A DNA stretch of 64,000 bases from Ecdyonurus torrentis (Eukaryota; Arthropoda; Insecta; Ephemeroptera; Heptageniidae): assembly GCA_949318235.1 (NCBI GenBank), contig OX439132.1, positions 47,058,217-47,122,216 of the forward strand, given 5' to 3'. The notes beneath the pieces were generated by a model that was given only the letters and a program-made list of their open reading frames with translations, was not told the origin of the DNA and made no database searches. Numbering within the stretch: position 1 is the first letter of the stretch; each line of letters starts with the position of its first letter. Positions 11,313-24,259 of the stretch are shown piece after piece. A program made the translations under genes and the position numbers.

Positions 11313-11599
11313 GCACGGCAGAGAGTGAGAGTTTAGTTTTCAGTTCTGAGGAAGGAGACAGACAGTATGTATCATTTGTGATATATAGTCTCCAAAAACG
11401 TTAAACATTGTGTGTAAATATCATAGCTATGTAATTTTTAAAAAGACTGTGAATTGAGTGTTTTTATAATTATGTACAAAGTGACTATTATTTTTTCATT
11501 GTTATTTAAAATAGTGATAGCAGCGAGTGTTAAGCCCTGCAGTGTCTTCACAGAAGGTAAGAACAATAATTCTATTTCACCGAGAAAATTTCTTATCAT
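11313..11599. repeat. Duplicated segment, copy 2
   Basis: Second copy of 8333-8624. The exon-like stretch (11521-11562) has one extra base that shifts its frame, and the hammerhead-like core has GAAA changed to AAAA. This copy therefore looks like the degraded one. Confidence 0.9.
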
Positions 11600-11692
11600 A
11601 TATATAATTGTAGTGTTTTCTAGCATTTTATGGCTTGAATACGAGTTATTGATGTGTCTTCAATGATTATCTTGGCTTATTTGTTTATAGTT

Positions 11693-12036
11693 TTAAAGGC
11701 GTAGACCGAAAAAAAACATAAGCATTTATATCAGAAAATACTTGATGGGATTTACATAAATAACTTTAGTTTGTCTAAAAACCCAACAGTATAGCCTCGT
11801 AGCTGAGATTAGAAAATTCGATTTATGCAACCCGCATAACATTTTCATTCTAATTTTTGCATGTTCCTGACGTCATAAACATGAATTTTTACACAAATTG
11901 CATACTTTACACTTTTTTAACGCTCTCTCGTGGGGCTACAATAACATCTAGTAAAAATTGTCATCAGTTTTGTAGATCCTAATTCATGTTTTTTCATTAA
12001 AAATCACATGTTGTTTTATGTGGTCTATGCCTTTAA
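11693..12036. mobile_element. MITE family C, copy 1 (TTAAAGGCRTAGA ends)
   Basis: Starts TTAAAGGCGTAGACC and ends GGTCTATGCCTTTAA, mirrored termini around 344 bp of non-coding sequence. Another copy with clear ends is at 37890-38205. Confidence 0.8.
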
Positions 12037-12617
12037 GTGTGTCGAATAGCTTATTATTAATTATTTTTTATCTCAACTATGCGCCATAAATAATTGCGCA
12101 ATTTTGTGCTTCAATTTGTTTGATTGCTGTCGTAAGGCCTCCAGTTGTGCCAATGACGTCATAATCCTAGATTTAGCAAAAATTATATTTGTTCGTTAAA
12201 TTATAAGCAACATTTTTAATATTTAACGTTTAAATATTGATTTTATTGTAATATTCAAATTAATAATTTTTTTGCTTTATACGTCATAGCTGAGTCTAGA
12301 GATCAACATATTGAAATAAGAACACTGAAAAAAATTGTTTTATAAAATTTACATTTGAAATTTTATTTACATGATTCAGCAAAATTTACAATCTAAAATA
12401 TATAAAATATAATTTACAAAATTTTAATTTGATTTATAGTCTTTGAATTTATTTTTTTGTATAAAACCTTTCAAGATTTAATTTTTAAAACATTTTTTAA
12501 TTTTTTTTTTTACTTAAAATATAATTATTTTTAATTCTAAACTTGAAATTAAAATTAAAAATTGTATCATCAATTTTTTTACTATTTATTTTACATTACT
12601 TCAATATAAATGTATAA
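12037..12617. other. AT-rich spacer, nothing recognised
   Basis: No gene or repeat ends seen; long runs of A and T. Confidence 0.5.
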
Positions 12618-12919
12618 TAAAGGGTGTATGCACATGATGTCATACGAAATGCGCTTAGACGCCATATTGTAATAATAAAGAACATTGCTCCTCAAAGTAA
12701 AAGCATTGTTATTGTTCTATCTTCTTTGGGAAATTAATTAAATTGTGCCTTAAAATTACTTAAACAAACTTATTGGAATTTTAAGTTTAGAAAAACATTT
12801 AAAAAGAATTGTAAAAAAATTTTAACCTAAAAAAAAATGTCATTTTTGTATATTTGCCTATGTTATTTAGTTATCCAACATGGCGACGTAATTTACATGA
12901 ATGCATACACCCTATATGC
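12618..12919. mobile_element. MITE family A copy
   Basis: Starts AGGGTGTATGCACATGATGTCAT and ends ACATGAATGCATACACCCTATA. It shares ACATTGCTC and CCAACATGGCGACG with the other family A copies. Confidence 0.75.
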
Positions 12920-13393
12920 TATATTACATAGATAAACTATGCATTGTAGTATAGACTATGCTGTATTGAACATTAAGTGCTGTAAATACGAAGGCATAAT
13001 TATTTCTATAGTTTTTAAATTAAGTGTTGATGTAATTTTTGTTCCTGGGGACCAAATATTATATTTGTGTTCATATTTTTCATTACATATATTTTGTAAT
13101 ATGCATTTTATGTAAATTTAAAAATAAATAAATAATATTTGCAATAAATTTTGTTAGTTTTGTTATTTCTGAAATCAGAACAATTAGCTTGAGTTTAATT
13201 TTGACTTATCTTGTTAATGTACAGGAATAACAAAATTAAAAAACTATTAAAATAATTTGCTAAAAAAGTGCAACGTTATTTTTATCTTAACAATTAGAAA
13301 ACTTTTCAAAAGTTTTAACTGTTTCATCTGTTAAATAATAAACTTAATATAAAGATTGGGCTTATGGTACACTGTCGCCAATGGTATGTGGAT
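12920..13393. other. AT-rich spacer, nothing recognised
   Basis: No coding or repeat signal seen. Confidence 0.5.
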
Positions 13394-13837
13394 CAGTGGT
13401 GGATTGAGCGCAGAGATTTACAGATTATCTCAAAGGGCCGCGACCAAAGAGGGCCGTCGGGTCGTCGTCGCAAAAAAGCAACGCAAAAAAAAAATAAAAA
13501 AAAAATAAATAAATAAAAAAAAGCAAGAAGGGAGGAAGTGAAAACATTAAATTTTATGGACAGTTTATAAATTAATATAAATATCTGTGGCGATGAATAA
13601 TCATTTTTATGATCTTTGTAACAACATTTTTGTCACATGCACAGAAATATTATATTATTATATACATGAATGTTCTATTCTTGTTTTTGTTTTTGTTTTT
13701 TTTAATTTGTTTTTTCTTACGTAAAACGATTGTAATATGAACAAGCCACGCCCCCTTTTCCGTAAAACTTTCGCCCGTGGCGCGATTCTGGGAGCCAACG
13801 CCCGCCAGACCCCCCAGCGGGTAGGAGCCTTCTCTCT
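13394..13837. mobile_element. hAT-like non-autonomous element, right end lost
   Basis: Begins CAGTGGTGGATTGAGCG, typical of hAT ends. Its right part (CCACGCCCCC...CCAGACCCCCCAGCGGGT) resembles the subterminal block of the hAT element at 1047-2479. A family A MITE begins where its right end should be, and no target duplication remains. Confidence 0.45.
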
Positions 13838-14152
13838 ATAGGGTATATGCGGATGACGTCATATTTATTGCACTTTGAGGCCATACTGGAGTAGTGAATA
13901 ACATTGCTCAGCATAGGACAAACCTAGTTTTTGGCTATTTTATTTGGAAAATTAGCTATTTTTTTGTTATTATTATTTTTCTCACATACTTGAGATACTA
14001 ATTCAACCTGTTAACAACATCAATGCTCTCAAAAATATTGCGAAGTATTTTTAAACTGGCAAAATGTACAATTTTCCCATACTGGCCCATGTTATATAGT
14101 ACTCACTTATGACGTCGACTTTAACATGAATGTAAACACCCTATATGTTTGA
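13838..14152. mobile_element. MITE family A copy
   Basis: Starts TATAGGGTATATGCGGATGACGTCAT and ends ACATGAATGTAAACACCCTATA. The interior is shared in inverted orientation with 14309-14614. Confidence 0.85.
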
Positions 14153-14308
14153 ACGTGTAACGCCTGCCAAATGTTCACATACACCCCGCATTACAAGCAT
14201 GATGAAAGAGTTGCATACCCTGCAGGATATATTTTAGCACTTTGTCACTTCGTCACGTCACATATTGCCGACTTCTTATAGCTGCATCATATGGCACATC
14301 ACTATATA

Positions 14309-14614
14309 TTATAGGGTGTTCGCAAGCATGTTGAAGTCGACGCCATGTTGGATAACTCAATAACATGGGTGACATGGGAAAATGTCACATTTTGCCAGTT
14401 TAAAACCACTATGTAATATTTTTGAGAGCATTGATGTTGTAAATATGTTGAATTAGTATCTCAAGTATGTGAGAAAAATAACGTGAACAAAAATTAACAA
14501 ATTTCTCAAAGAAAAATTGGCTTAAATAAAGTTTGTCCTATGCTGAGCAATGTTATTCACTACTCCAGTATGGCCTCCAAGTGCAATAATATGACGTCAT
14601 CCGCATAAAATCTA
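14309..14614. mobile_element. MITE family A copy, inverted relative to the previous one
   Basis: Starts ATAGGGTGTTCGCAAGCATG and ends GACGTCATCCGCATAAAATCTATA. It is a near reverse complement of 13838-14152. Its right end abuts the LINE reading frame exactly, so it marks where that LINE is cut. Confidence 0.85.
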
Positions 14615-14615
14615 T

Positions 14616-15839
14616 ATGGTTAGATCAAAAAATGAAATTGATGTACCAGGTCTTTATTTTGCAGATGACTTTGAAATTATTTCGCGTACAATAAAAGGTT
14701 TACAAATTGGTTTGAATAAATTAAAGGAATATAGTGAAATGGCGGAGATAGAGGTACATGCAGGTAAAACAAAAATAATGTGTTTTAAAAATGGTCCCGC
14801 GCTAAGTAAAAATGAAACTTGGTTCTACGACGGCAAACAATTAGAGACAGTTCGTGCCATGGTTTATTTAGGTATGGCAATCAGTATGACGGGCTACTGG
14901 AGCCATCATATAAAACTAGCAAGTATTAAAGCAAAAAAAGCCGCTTTTTCTTCTTCTACTGCATTATTTCGTACTATAGAACCACCATTTCACTTAATTC
15001 AAAAGATCTATTCATCAGTAGTTGAGCCAGTTGCATTATATGGGGCTGAAATTTGGGGCTTAAATAGTGTAGACTCATTAAGGAGTATGCAAGTTGGTTA
15101 TTATAAAAGAATATTGGGCATCGGTAAGTCGTCTCTTGCACTATGCGGTGTGATGAAAGAAACATGCAGCATGGATATTAGAGCTCAGGCGCGCCTTTGA
15201 GCTCTCATGTTCTGGTTGCGGTGTGCAAAAGATTTGGCACCACCCCTCGTGGCCGTATGTTATAGAGAGCAGCTGCATCAGGGGGATAAGTGGCAAAGAG
15301 TTCCTTGGGCATTGCAAATTAAAGCTTTATTACTTAAACTAAAAATGAATTCACTTTGGGCAGGAGAAACTATAAATAAAATTGAAATTTATAATATATT
15401 AAAACAAACAATACGTGAAAAAGCAAGTAAACATGTACTAAGAGAATGCAAAGAAAAAAAGTCACTTGCTCTCTGTAACATGGAGCCATGGGGTCTGCCT
15501 AACTATGTGACTTTGTGTAGTCGCACTGCACGTAGTGGTATTCTTTGGTTGCGTCTAGGCGCTTGGCTCACATACAAAAAGGTAATATATAAAAATTCAG
15601 TTAAAATAACTGTATGTCCTATGTGTTTAAAAGAAGAAAACTTATCCCATTTCTTTATTTGTGTTGATACGGCATGTTTTAAAAATAACTTTATACCAAA
15701 TTTTGATTATAATGTATTAGAAAATAATTTTAACACATGTGAAGACAAATTATTGCTCGAAAATTTAGGTACATTTTTAAATAAAGTACGTAATCTCCGA
15801 AATACTAAACTAAAACAAAATGTTATCAAAAACAACTAA
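14616..15839 (+). pseudogene. 5'-truncated non-LTR retrotransposon reverse transcriptase with one nonsense codon
   Basis: One frame of 408 codons is broken only by TGA at 15198-15200. It enters at the RT active site (PGLYFADDFEII, the F/YADD box), followed by the LINE-typical GLQIGLNKLKEYSEMAEIEVHAGKTKIM and VYLGMAI blocks, the thumb (YSSVVEPVALYGAEIWG), and a C-terminal zinc-knuckle-like CPMCLKEENLSHFFICVDTAC. Fingers, endonuclease and ORF1 are missing, and the 5' break coincides with a MITE end at 14614. Without the rest of the RT the clade cannot be fixed. Confidence 0.85.
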
Positions 15840-15860
15840 TATTACAATTTGTCACGCACT

Positions 15861-15978
15861 CAGGGTCGGCCTGGCCAGGTCCGCTAGTCCGCGATTGCGG
15901 ACCGGGCCCCCCCGGGCGCGGGCCCTTGCCGTGCCCACAACACTCCAATTAAAAAAAAAAAAAAAACAACTAACAAAT

Positions 15979-16010
<32 letters not shown>

Positions 16011-16076
16011 AAGAAGAAGAAGAAGAAGAAGATCGAAGAAGAAGAAGAAGAAGAAGAAAAAAAAGGAGAAGAAGAA
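15861..16076. repeat. GC-rich hAT-like terminus, poly-A and (AAG)n tract
   Basis: CAGGGTCGGCCTGGCCAGG at 15861 looks like a hAT end, followed by a CG-rich stretch to about 15940. Then come a poly-A run (15951-15966) and an AAG/AAGA tract (about 15979-16076). No matching right end was found nearby. Confidence 0.45.
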
Positions 16077-16683
16077 AATTAAAAGGACAATTTCAGACTG
16101 ATAAATTTTCTTTTTATTTCAAAAGACGATAAGAAATTACATCCAATCTTAAAATTCTATCCGCTTTTAATTTTTAAAAAAATTGCACTCCTAGTGAACT
16201 CTAGTCTAGTAGTCAATTAGCAATTGTTTTGTTATTGTTCACCTCCTTCATATAATTTGTCCCCCTTTATATTGGTAAAAATAATATAAAAAAAGGTGAC
16301 TTTTTGATTGAACGGCGGGGAAGAAATGTGACTTGGTGCGGCAAGTGTGTCGGTGTGACAATACTAATTAGTAAAGATAAATTTATACTTAAATTATCGC
16401 TCCTAAATTTTTTCTAAACCAGAATATAAACACAATACTGGTGCACTGAAACGTACTCAGTCCGCTAGAAAAGAATTGGATAAGTATGGAAATGATCCTA
16501 ACAAAGAAAACTGTCGTTCTCCGCGTTTAAATAAAATAGTTGTTTTTATTCAATTGTATTTTTTAATTTAAGCTTTTTTCGTAACACATTTTTCTCCATT
16601 ATCTTAGCTCATTTAAAAACATTATAATGATTTTATTTGTAGTGTGCATGTCATAAAAATCTCATATACAAAAGTGAAGTATT
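16077..16683. other. Spacer, nothing recognised
   Basis: No repeat ends or credible exon found. Confidence 0.4.
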
Positions 16684-16775
16684 TTAAGGGAGTAGGGTAC
16701 CGACCTTATATCTAAAAAAAATAGAAGTGTTTTGAATCTAAATTTAGTGTCATTGTGTAGCTAAGGGTTACACCT
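16684..16775. mobile_element. MITE family D, truncated copy
   Basis: TTAAGGGAGTAGGGTACCGACC and the next 70 bp match the complete copy at 27807-28132. The match stops at the CCCACGAA end of the minisatellite-bearing unit, which interrupts it. Confidence 0.7.
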
Positions 16776-17343
16776 CCCACGAATAAATTTTTCATTTTTG
16801 AATGATTTAAAAGTACTCAAAAGTCATTTATTTTTGATTGAAAAGACTCAAATCAAATTTTAAAGACTCATTATCATTCAAAGTCACTCAATATGGCTTT
16901 AAATTTAAAATGGTTCAAAGTGACTACGATTAAATAGACTCAAAGTCATGCATAATGATTCAACAATTAAAACCATTCAAAGAACTTCAAACTCAGCTCA
17001 AAATTTTTCATTTAAAAAGACTCAAACTAACCGTAGGAATTCAATAATATTAAAATCAATTTATTTATACTCAAATCGATTTAACATTATAATCATTTAT
17101 TTTAATTCAAAATCCTTTTGAAAAAAATTCATTTAAAATTATTTAAAATTATTTAAAGTAAATTAACTTAATTACCATTCAAAAATATTTAAAACCATGA
17201 TAAAATATTTCAATTAAAATCAATTTGAATAATGTAGAATTGATTTCATTTGACATTATTCAAAGGTATTTAATTTTAAGTGATTTAAATTTATTTAAAT
17301 ACGATTCAAACAATTCAAAAAATTAATACGATTTTTTAATTCA
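16776..17343. repeat. Terminal domain of the minisatellite-bearing unit M, copy 1
   Basis: Begins CCCACGAATAAATTTTTC and is rich in degenerate ACTCAAA/CATTCAAA words. 16776-17273 recurs nearly base for base at 47448-47946. It leads into the 20-bp minisatellite. Confidence 0.85.
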
Positions 17344-17399
17344 ATATTTTTGCGATCAAAAATATTTAAATCAAACTTACTCAGATTAATTCAAAATTA

Positions 17400-18429
17400 T
17401 TCACATTATATTTACATTCGAAGCGGCTCAATTACATTTAAAGCAATTCATTTACATTTAAATAGGCTCCATCACATACATTTAAAGCAGCTTATATACA
17501 TTCAAAGCGGCTCAATTACATTCAAAGCAATTTATTTACATTCAAAGCTATTCATTTACATTCAAAGCAATTTATTTACATTTAATGCGGCTCATTTACA
17601 TTCAAAGCAGTTCACTAGACATTCAAAGCGGCTCAATTACATTCAAAGCAATTTATTTACATTCAAAGCGGCTCATTTACATTCAAAGCACTTATTCATT
17701 TACATTCAAAGCGCCTCAATTACATTTAAAGTAATTTATTTACATTCAAAGCGGCTCATGCAATTACATTTAAAGCAGCTTAATTATACATTCGAAGCGG
17801 CTCATTTTCATTCAAAGCAATTTATTTACATTCAAAGCTATTCATTTACATTCAAAGCAATTTAATTACATTTAAAGCGGCTCATTTACATTCAAAGCAG
17901 TTAACTTACATTCAAAGCACTTCATTTACATTCAAAGCGGCTCAATTACATTTAAAGCAATTTATTTACATTTAAATAGGCTCACATACATTTAAAGCAG
18001 CTTATATACATTCAAAGCGGCTCAAAATTACATTCAGAGCAATTCATTTACATTCAAAGCTATTCATTTACATTCAAAGCAGCTTATTTACATTTAATGC
18101 GGCTCATTTACATTCAAAGCAGTTCACTTACATTCAAAGCACTTCATTTACATTCAAAGCGGCTCAATTACATTCAAAGCAATTTATTTACATTTAAATA
18201 GGCTCATTTACATTCAAAGCACTTCATTTATCATCAAAGCGGCTCAATTACATTCAAAGCAATTTATTAACATTCAAAGCGGCTCATTTACATTCAAAGC
18301 ACTTCATTTATCATCAAAGCGGCTCAATTACATTCAAAGCAATTTATTTACATTCAAAGCGGCTCAATTACATTCATAGCAATTCATTTACATTCAAAGC
18401 TATTCATTTACATTCAAAGCAATTTATTT
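17400..18429 (+). repeat. 20-bp minisatellite array of unit M (forward orientation)
   Basis: Tandem 20-mers of the form TTACATTCAAAGCGGCTCAT, alternating with an AAAGCAATTTATTTACATTC variant. The array is broken at 18429 by the giant hAT element and resumes at 40704. Confidence 0.95.
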
Positions 18430-19100
18430 TAGAGCTGTAAAAAACTCGAAATTTTTTTAGCCCGGGTTTAAATTTTTTAGACCGGTTTGACTCGAAACCC
18501 GGGTTAAAACTGAAATCGAGCTTTTATTTAAAAAACGAGCCAAAGCTTGGTAAGCTCGAAATTCGAGCTAAAACTGAAAAACGAGCTCTCGAGCCTACGT
18601 GGGAAAAAAGCTCGTTATGCTTTATAAAAAAAAGGTAAAAATTAAAAAGGTCTGGGTAAAAGATTTCAAGCAGGTGTGACTCGAAACCCGGGTTAAAATT
18701 GAAATCGAGCTGTTATTTAAAAAAAAACGAGCCAAAGCTTGGTAAGCTCGAAATTCAAACTAAAACTTAAAAACGAGCTCTCGAGCCTACGTGAAAAAAA
18801 AGCTCGTTATACTCGAAACCCGGGTTTAGCTGGCAATCGAATTAAGCTCGAATTTAGAGGTATAATTTGAAATGGAGCTTTTGAGCCTTTTTTTTTTTAA
18901 GAAAAAAAGCTCGTTTTACCTATTCAAGAATTAAAAAAATTTAAAAAAAAATAAATTTTTTGAATCCATACAGTTTGACTCGATACTCGGGCTTAGCTTG
19001 AATTCAAGCTAGAACTCGTTTAACGAGCCAAAGCTCGATTTTGCTCGCATTTCGGGCTTAAGCTCGAATTCAAGCTTTTGAATATTCATTTAAAAAGCTG
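18430..19100. promoter_or_regulatory. Left subterminal repeats of the giant hAT
   Basis: Dense repeats of GCTCGAAA, ACGAGC and AGCTCGA in both orientations follow the left TIR. In hAT elements such as Ac and Tol2, clustered short subterminal motifs are transposase binding sites; the same role here is inferred. Confidence 0.6.
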
Positions 19101-19544
19101 AGCTTTTATCTTTACTTAGCATTTTTTTACTCGAAACAATATATTATAATCCTCCTTATATATATATTTTAAAAATAAATTAAAACCCAACTTAAAATTT
19201 TTCAGCTATACAATAATTGTCAATAAAATTGGTGTTAAGCTTTATTTAAGAAGATTTTTATTAGTAATTTTTATACTCAATCTAATAATTCTTAAAAAAT
19301 ATATATATATAGTGAACCACTCTTGCAATGAGCGAACGTTTATTATTGGTTGTTACGTATTTATGATAACGATATTTCCATAATAAATGTATAAAATTTT
19401 AAAATGTTTAGATTAATTTTAAATAGTATAACTTTCTTTGCAAGTGCATGCATCAGGTTCATTATATTAAATGCAATATTATTTACTCTTAAAGTTAGCA
19501 ATATGAACTACAAAAGAGTGTGTGTGTGTGATGTGTGTGAGTGA

Positions 19545-19653
<109 letters not shown>

Positions 19654-19866
19654 GGTGGCTAGAGACAAACTGGGTAAAACGTACATTTTAATACTTTGGC
19701 ATTTAAAGACATTTTTAAAGATTAGTTATTCACAGTTACGGTCAAAAATTTATTAAAAAAACACCTTTCTTTTTTGACATTTTTATATTACCTACAAGAA
19801 AGAATTAAAATATACTATAGCATTTTCTTTTGATATTTGCCGGTACAAAAATATTGTCCCAGGAGA

Positions 19867-22800
19867 CCCTGGTCAAAAATCTTGGCTTGATTCTTGCAAG
19901 ATCAACTCAAGATCTTGCAAGATGCCTTCAAGATAGTCAAGATCTTGCAAATTTGGAAAAAGTAAGGCAAGATTGTTAAAAATCTTACAAAAGTTTAAAA
20001 TCTTGATTACTTTTAAGCTTAAGATCTTGTATATAATCTTGCACAAGATATTATCGTGTGCAAGATAAAAAATAAGTTTCAAGATTAAATTTTCTTGCAC
20101 AAGATGTTAAAAATCTTGCTCAAGAAAATAAAACTTGTGCAAGATCAGCATCTTGGCAAGAGTATATCTTGCACAAGATTTGACAGTCTTGTCAAGGTGA
20201 AAATCTTGCACAATTTGTTCAAGATAAATTTTATCTTGTGCAAGAATAAGTATCTTACTAACGTAAAAATCTTGCACAAGAAATTTTTTTCTCAAGATGA
20301 TATCTTGCAAAAAAAATATCAAAAGAAAATATCTTGCAAGATACAAGCAATGCAAGAACTTTGAATCTTAGACAAGAAACATAATCTTACACATGTAAAA
20401 ATCTTGTACAAGTAAATAAACACAAGATAAAATCTTATGCAAAATTTTAACAAGAAAATATATCTTGCAAGATTCGATTAAAGCAAGATTTTGAAGTTTA
20501 AGCAAGAATTTTATCTTTTGCAAGAATATATCTTACTTACGTTAAAAACTTGCGTAAGCAATATCCAAGATTATATCTTACACAAAAGTTTCACAAGAAA
20601 AAATATGTCCAAGAATTTTTGAGTTATTAGTTTTTTTTATAATATCTTGGTTCCAAATAACTTTTTGCAATATTTGTTTGAATCTTGAGCAAGATTTGAA
20701 ATCTTGCATTATTTAGAACATATAAGATTTTTTCTTGTGGAAATTTTGAGTAAGATATTATCTTGTCTTGTTTCATCATAACTATCTTGAGTAAGATTAT
20801 TTTGGTGCTTTACCATTGCAATGCATCATGGGAAATAATGGCCGCTGTTGATAATGACGCCGTACTTTAGCTCTGTGGTTTTATTACTTTTGTGGCGTAA
20901 TTAAGAGTGATAGTGAAGTACTTGTTGGACCAAGACATTACTTTGACAGGTAAGAAACATAATTAGTAATCGTTCCACACTTAATTTAGATGTTTCGCTA
21001 ATAGGAACGTGTCTTTTGTTTCATACGACACTTTGGCATGAGAAAACAACAAACATGGAGCAAACTAATTTCTACGCTGTGAGTGGATGGTATTTTAGCG
21101 CTAGAGGCTTTTTTATAAGGTGAGTATAAGTTAATTATTTCAATATTTAATAAAAAAATATTATGTAAATGCAATTGGGGGAGCGTTCATTAAAAAAACA
21201 TATATAATCTTGAGCTGATCTTGCGAAAATCTAAGCAAGATTTTTTAACGGTTTTAATCTTGAGCTAATCGTACAAGATTCATTGCAAGATTTGTTAACG
21301 ATTTAAATCTTGAGCTTATCTTGCAAGAAATAAAACAAGATTTTTTAACGGTTAAAAATCAAAAGCTGATCTTGCAAGAGTGTAAGCAAGATTTTTTCAC
21401 AGTAAAAATCTTGAACTTATCTTGGAAGAATTAACGCAAGATTTTTATTATTGTTTTAGTTTATCTGCTTTTAAGATTTAGAAGCAAATATATTTTTTTA
21501 ATATTAAAAATCTTGCTTTTTTTAATCCCTGGCAATAATAATCTTGAGCTAATCTTGCAAGAATTAACTCAAGATTTTATACTTAGCTAGCAATATACTA
21601 ATAGATTGCAGGAGAGGACAAAAAGTATTATTGAAATTGCCGATTTCTTCAGATATTTTTTACGCTCTGCATCGAATGCGCGGCGTTATTCCTGAATTTC
21701 AAGAAAAAGTGTGCACTTAAAAAATTTATGACTTTAAATTTTAGATATCTGCCTGGTAAAAAAGATTCGGATTCTCTTACACGTTGCAGGGAAATTCCAT
21801 GTAAAAATGATTTTTTTTTATTTCAGCATGGTTATCTGCATGACTACGTTATAAAACATACATCGTGCTGGAATGCTCAACTGAGAAGACAATAACAGCA
21901 AATATTTTTAATTTATTGCATTTATTTCAGATTATAACCTGGACTATTAAAGACACTCATTTATTATATTAAATTATTTTTTACATATCTTGTCTATAGA
22001 TTAATTGACGAACACAAAGGTGGATATTCCTGTTTGCAGAATGAGATAAAAGTTTTATTGGAGTGTGCATGCCTTAATTGTTATACAATAATTATTATTT
22101 TATTTTTTCAGACTGTTGAGTATAGAGTCTTACAGCTGGACTGATATTTTATAAAGTATATCACCTCAATGCAGAATGAGCAACTTTTATAAATTAACAG
22201 ATTTTTTTCATAATTTTAATTTAATATTTCAATCATATAGATATAGATGCCTCTCGACTCTTTGATGGGTTAATTCTGCTAGACTGAAGAACAAAACACC
22301 ATCTGAAATTGATATATTTTAATATTATTTTAATTTTAGATTGCCGCTTCCAGGATATATGTTGGATGCCGAGACGTAGAGCTATAAAGGATCAATTTTA
22401 TAGGATAAAAGCATCATAATGTATCTTGTAATGCAAGCTAAATTTACAAGAAGCCGCGACGATGACAAGTTTTTCTGCAAGATTTTATTGAGAAATCTTG
22501 CAGATATAGTCTTAACAAGATTTTTTTTTGAAAAATCTTGCATAGTCTTGTCAAGATTTTTTGCAAGATTTTTTGAAAAATCTTGCTTAGTCTTGACATG
22601 ATTTTCTGCAAGATTTAATCTTGCTTAGTTTTGTCAAGATTTTATTGCAAGATTTTACGACAAGAATCTTATCTTGTCTTAAATAAATTTAATGCAAGAT
22701 ATTACGACGTCAAGATCTTGCACAAGACAAAATTCTTACGGCAAGATCTTGTGCAAGATTGCAAACATCTTGTCACAAGACATCTTGCAAGATTAACTCA

Positions 22801-22918
22801 AGATCTTGTGCAAGATCTTGCACAAGATCTTGTCAAGATTTGTCAAGATTTTATCTTGCCTTATTCAAGATCTTGTCAAGATCTTGCACAAGATCTTGCA
22901 CAAGATTTTTGACCAGGG
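19867..22918. mobile_element. CAAGATCTTG-array element, copy K2
   Basis: Starts CCCTGGTCAAAAATCTTG and ends with the exact reverse complement. Both ends are dense in CAAGATCTTG, CTTGCAAGAT and CTTGTGCAAG words. The middle (about 20800-22400) is not repetitive and includes two short ATG-to-donor stretches (20838-20949 region; 21055-21119, MEQTNFYAVSGWYF...) that look like first exons. No transposase was recognised. It is nested in the giant hAT. Confidence 0.75.
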
Positions 22919-23523
22919 GAACTTCATATTTTTGTGATTCTGCTAGCAATCTGTAAGCCATATGTCTGCCTTTTAGCTTCAATGTGCCGTTTTATCTTTA
23001 CAATGTAAAGAATTCAAGTACTACCATTAGAAAAATGTTCTATGAAGCCTCTGTATCTTGTTTATAAAATCTCCAGCAATACAAAAACTCAAGCGTGGAG
23101 GGCTACGGCTTATAAGTTATTTGTCTATTTGTTCATCCCTCTCTACAATTACCTGCGAGGAGTCAAGGGCGTTCAAGTTCTTATTGTGTGCCTTATACTG
23201 TATCCTTTTTTATTCTTGTTCTAATGGTTTTTAAATGCACTTTTTTAGATAATGATTTTTTTGTTTAATATGTTTTTCGAACGTGGTTATTCTGAAGCCA
23301 ATTTTTTCAGAAGTAAAAAATTTAAAAATATGTTTAGCTGTTACATTGAATAATATTAATTATAATATTTTAGTAGCAAAAGATAATTTAAAATACAGAA
23401 TAGCTATTTTATAATATTTTTGAGTAATTTATTACGATTTTTTTTAAATATATATACTAATTAATTTCTATTTGATATTTACTTGCTTTATTTATTATAT
23501 TATTTATAATTATTTATACACGC

Positions 23524-23525
<2 letters not shown>

Positions 23526-23610
<85 letters not shown>
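23526..23610. repeat. (GA)n microsatellite
   Basis: About 85 bp of uninterrupted GA. Confidence 0.95.
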
Positions 23611-23614
<4 letters not shown>

Positions 23615-24168
23615 TGATACTCATGTGTACGTTTAAAGTAGCAAAATATATAACATTTGTCATTTGTTTAATGATTATTCTCATGATAGTGATTTTATTA
23701 TGAATAATAAAGAAATTAATAATTGATAAACATCAGGTATTATTGCCAGTAAATGAAACGATGAAAAACAATGCCATGCTACTCGCCTCTTTACTAAAAA
23801 TTGGTAAATTTTATCCAAAAATAAATCACGTAATTTTTTTTTATTGTTCGTAATTTCTTGAGCAACCAAGAAGATGATTCGCTCCCTTCAAATTCCAACA
23901 AGAAGAGCTGGCACCCACCTCAAACTGCCCTTTGCTGCGGGCCCTCTCTTGTGAGATTGCCCGCAGGGCCGTTGCTACCTTTTAAAACTCTAAAATTAAG
24001 TAATAAAATATATAGTAATCATTGAAGAACCGAAAATATTTAGTATTTATTTATTCAATCACTTTACCAAAATATTATTTCCTTTTCCAAATTATGTAAT
24101 TCTTAATAAATTCCAATGTTATATTTTACTGATATATGAATGTGTTTTCTTGCATCGAAATAAGCACT

Positions 24169-24173
<5 letters not shown>

Positions 24174-24258
<85 letters not shown>
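24174..24258. repeat. (CT)n microsatellite
   Basis: About 85 bp of uninterrupted CT. Confidence 0.95.

Positions 24259-24259
<1 letters not shown>

Noticed and set aside
17400..18429. Regularly spaced short repeats suggesting a CRISPR array
   Set aside because: The monomers are contiguous 20-mers with no unique spacers, and the genome is eukaryotic.
23925..23985. CAGGGCCGTTGCTACC as a hAT end
   Set aside because: No partner end, no target duplication and only a short GC-rich patch.
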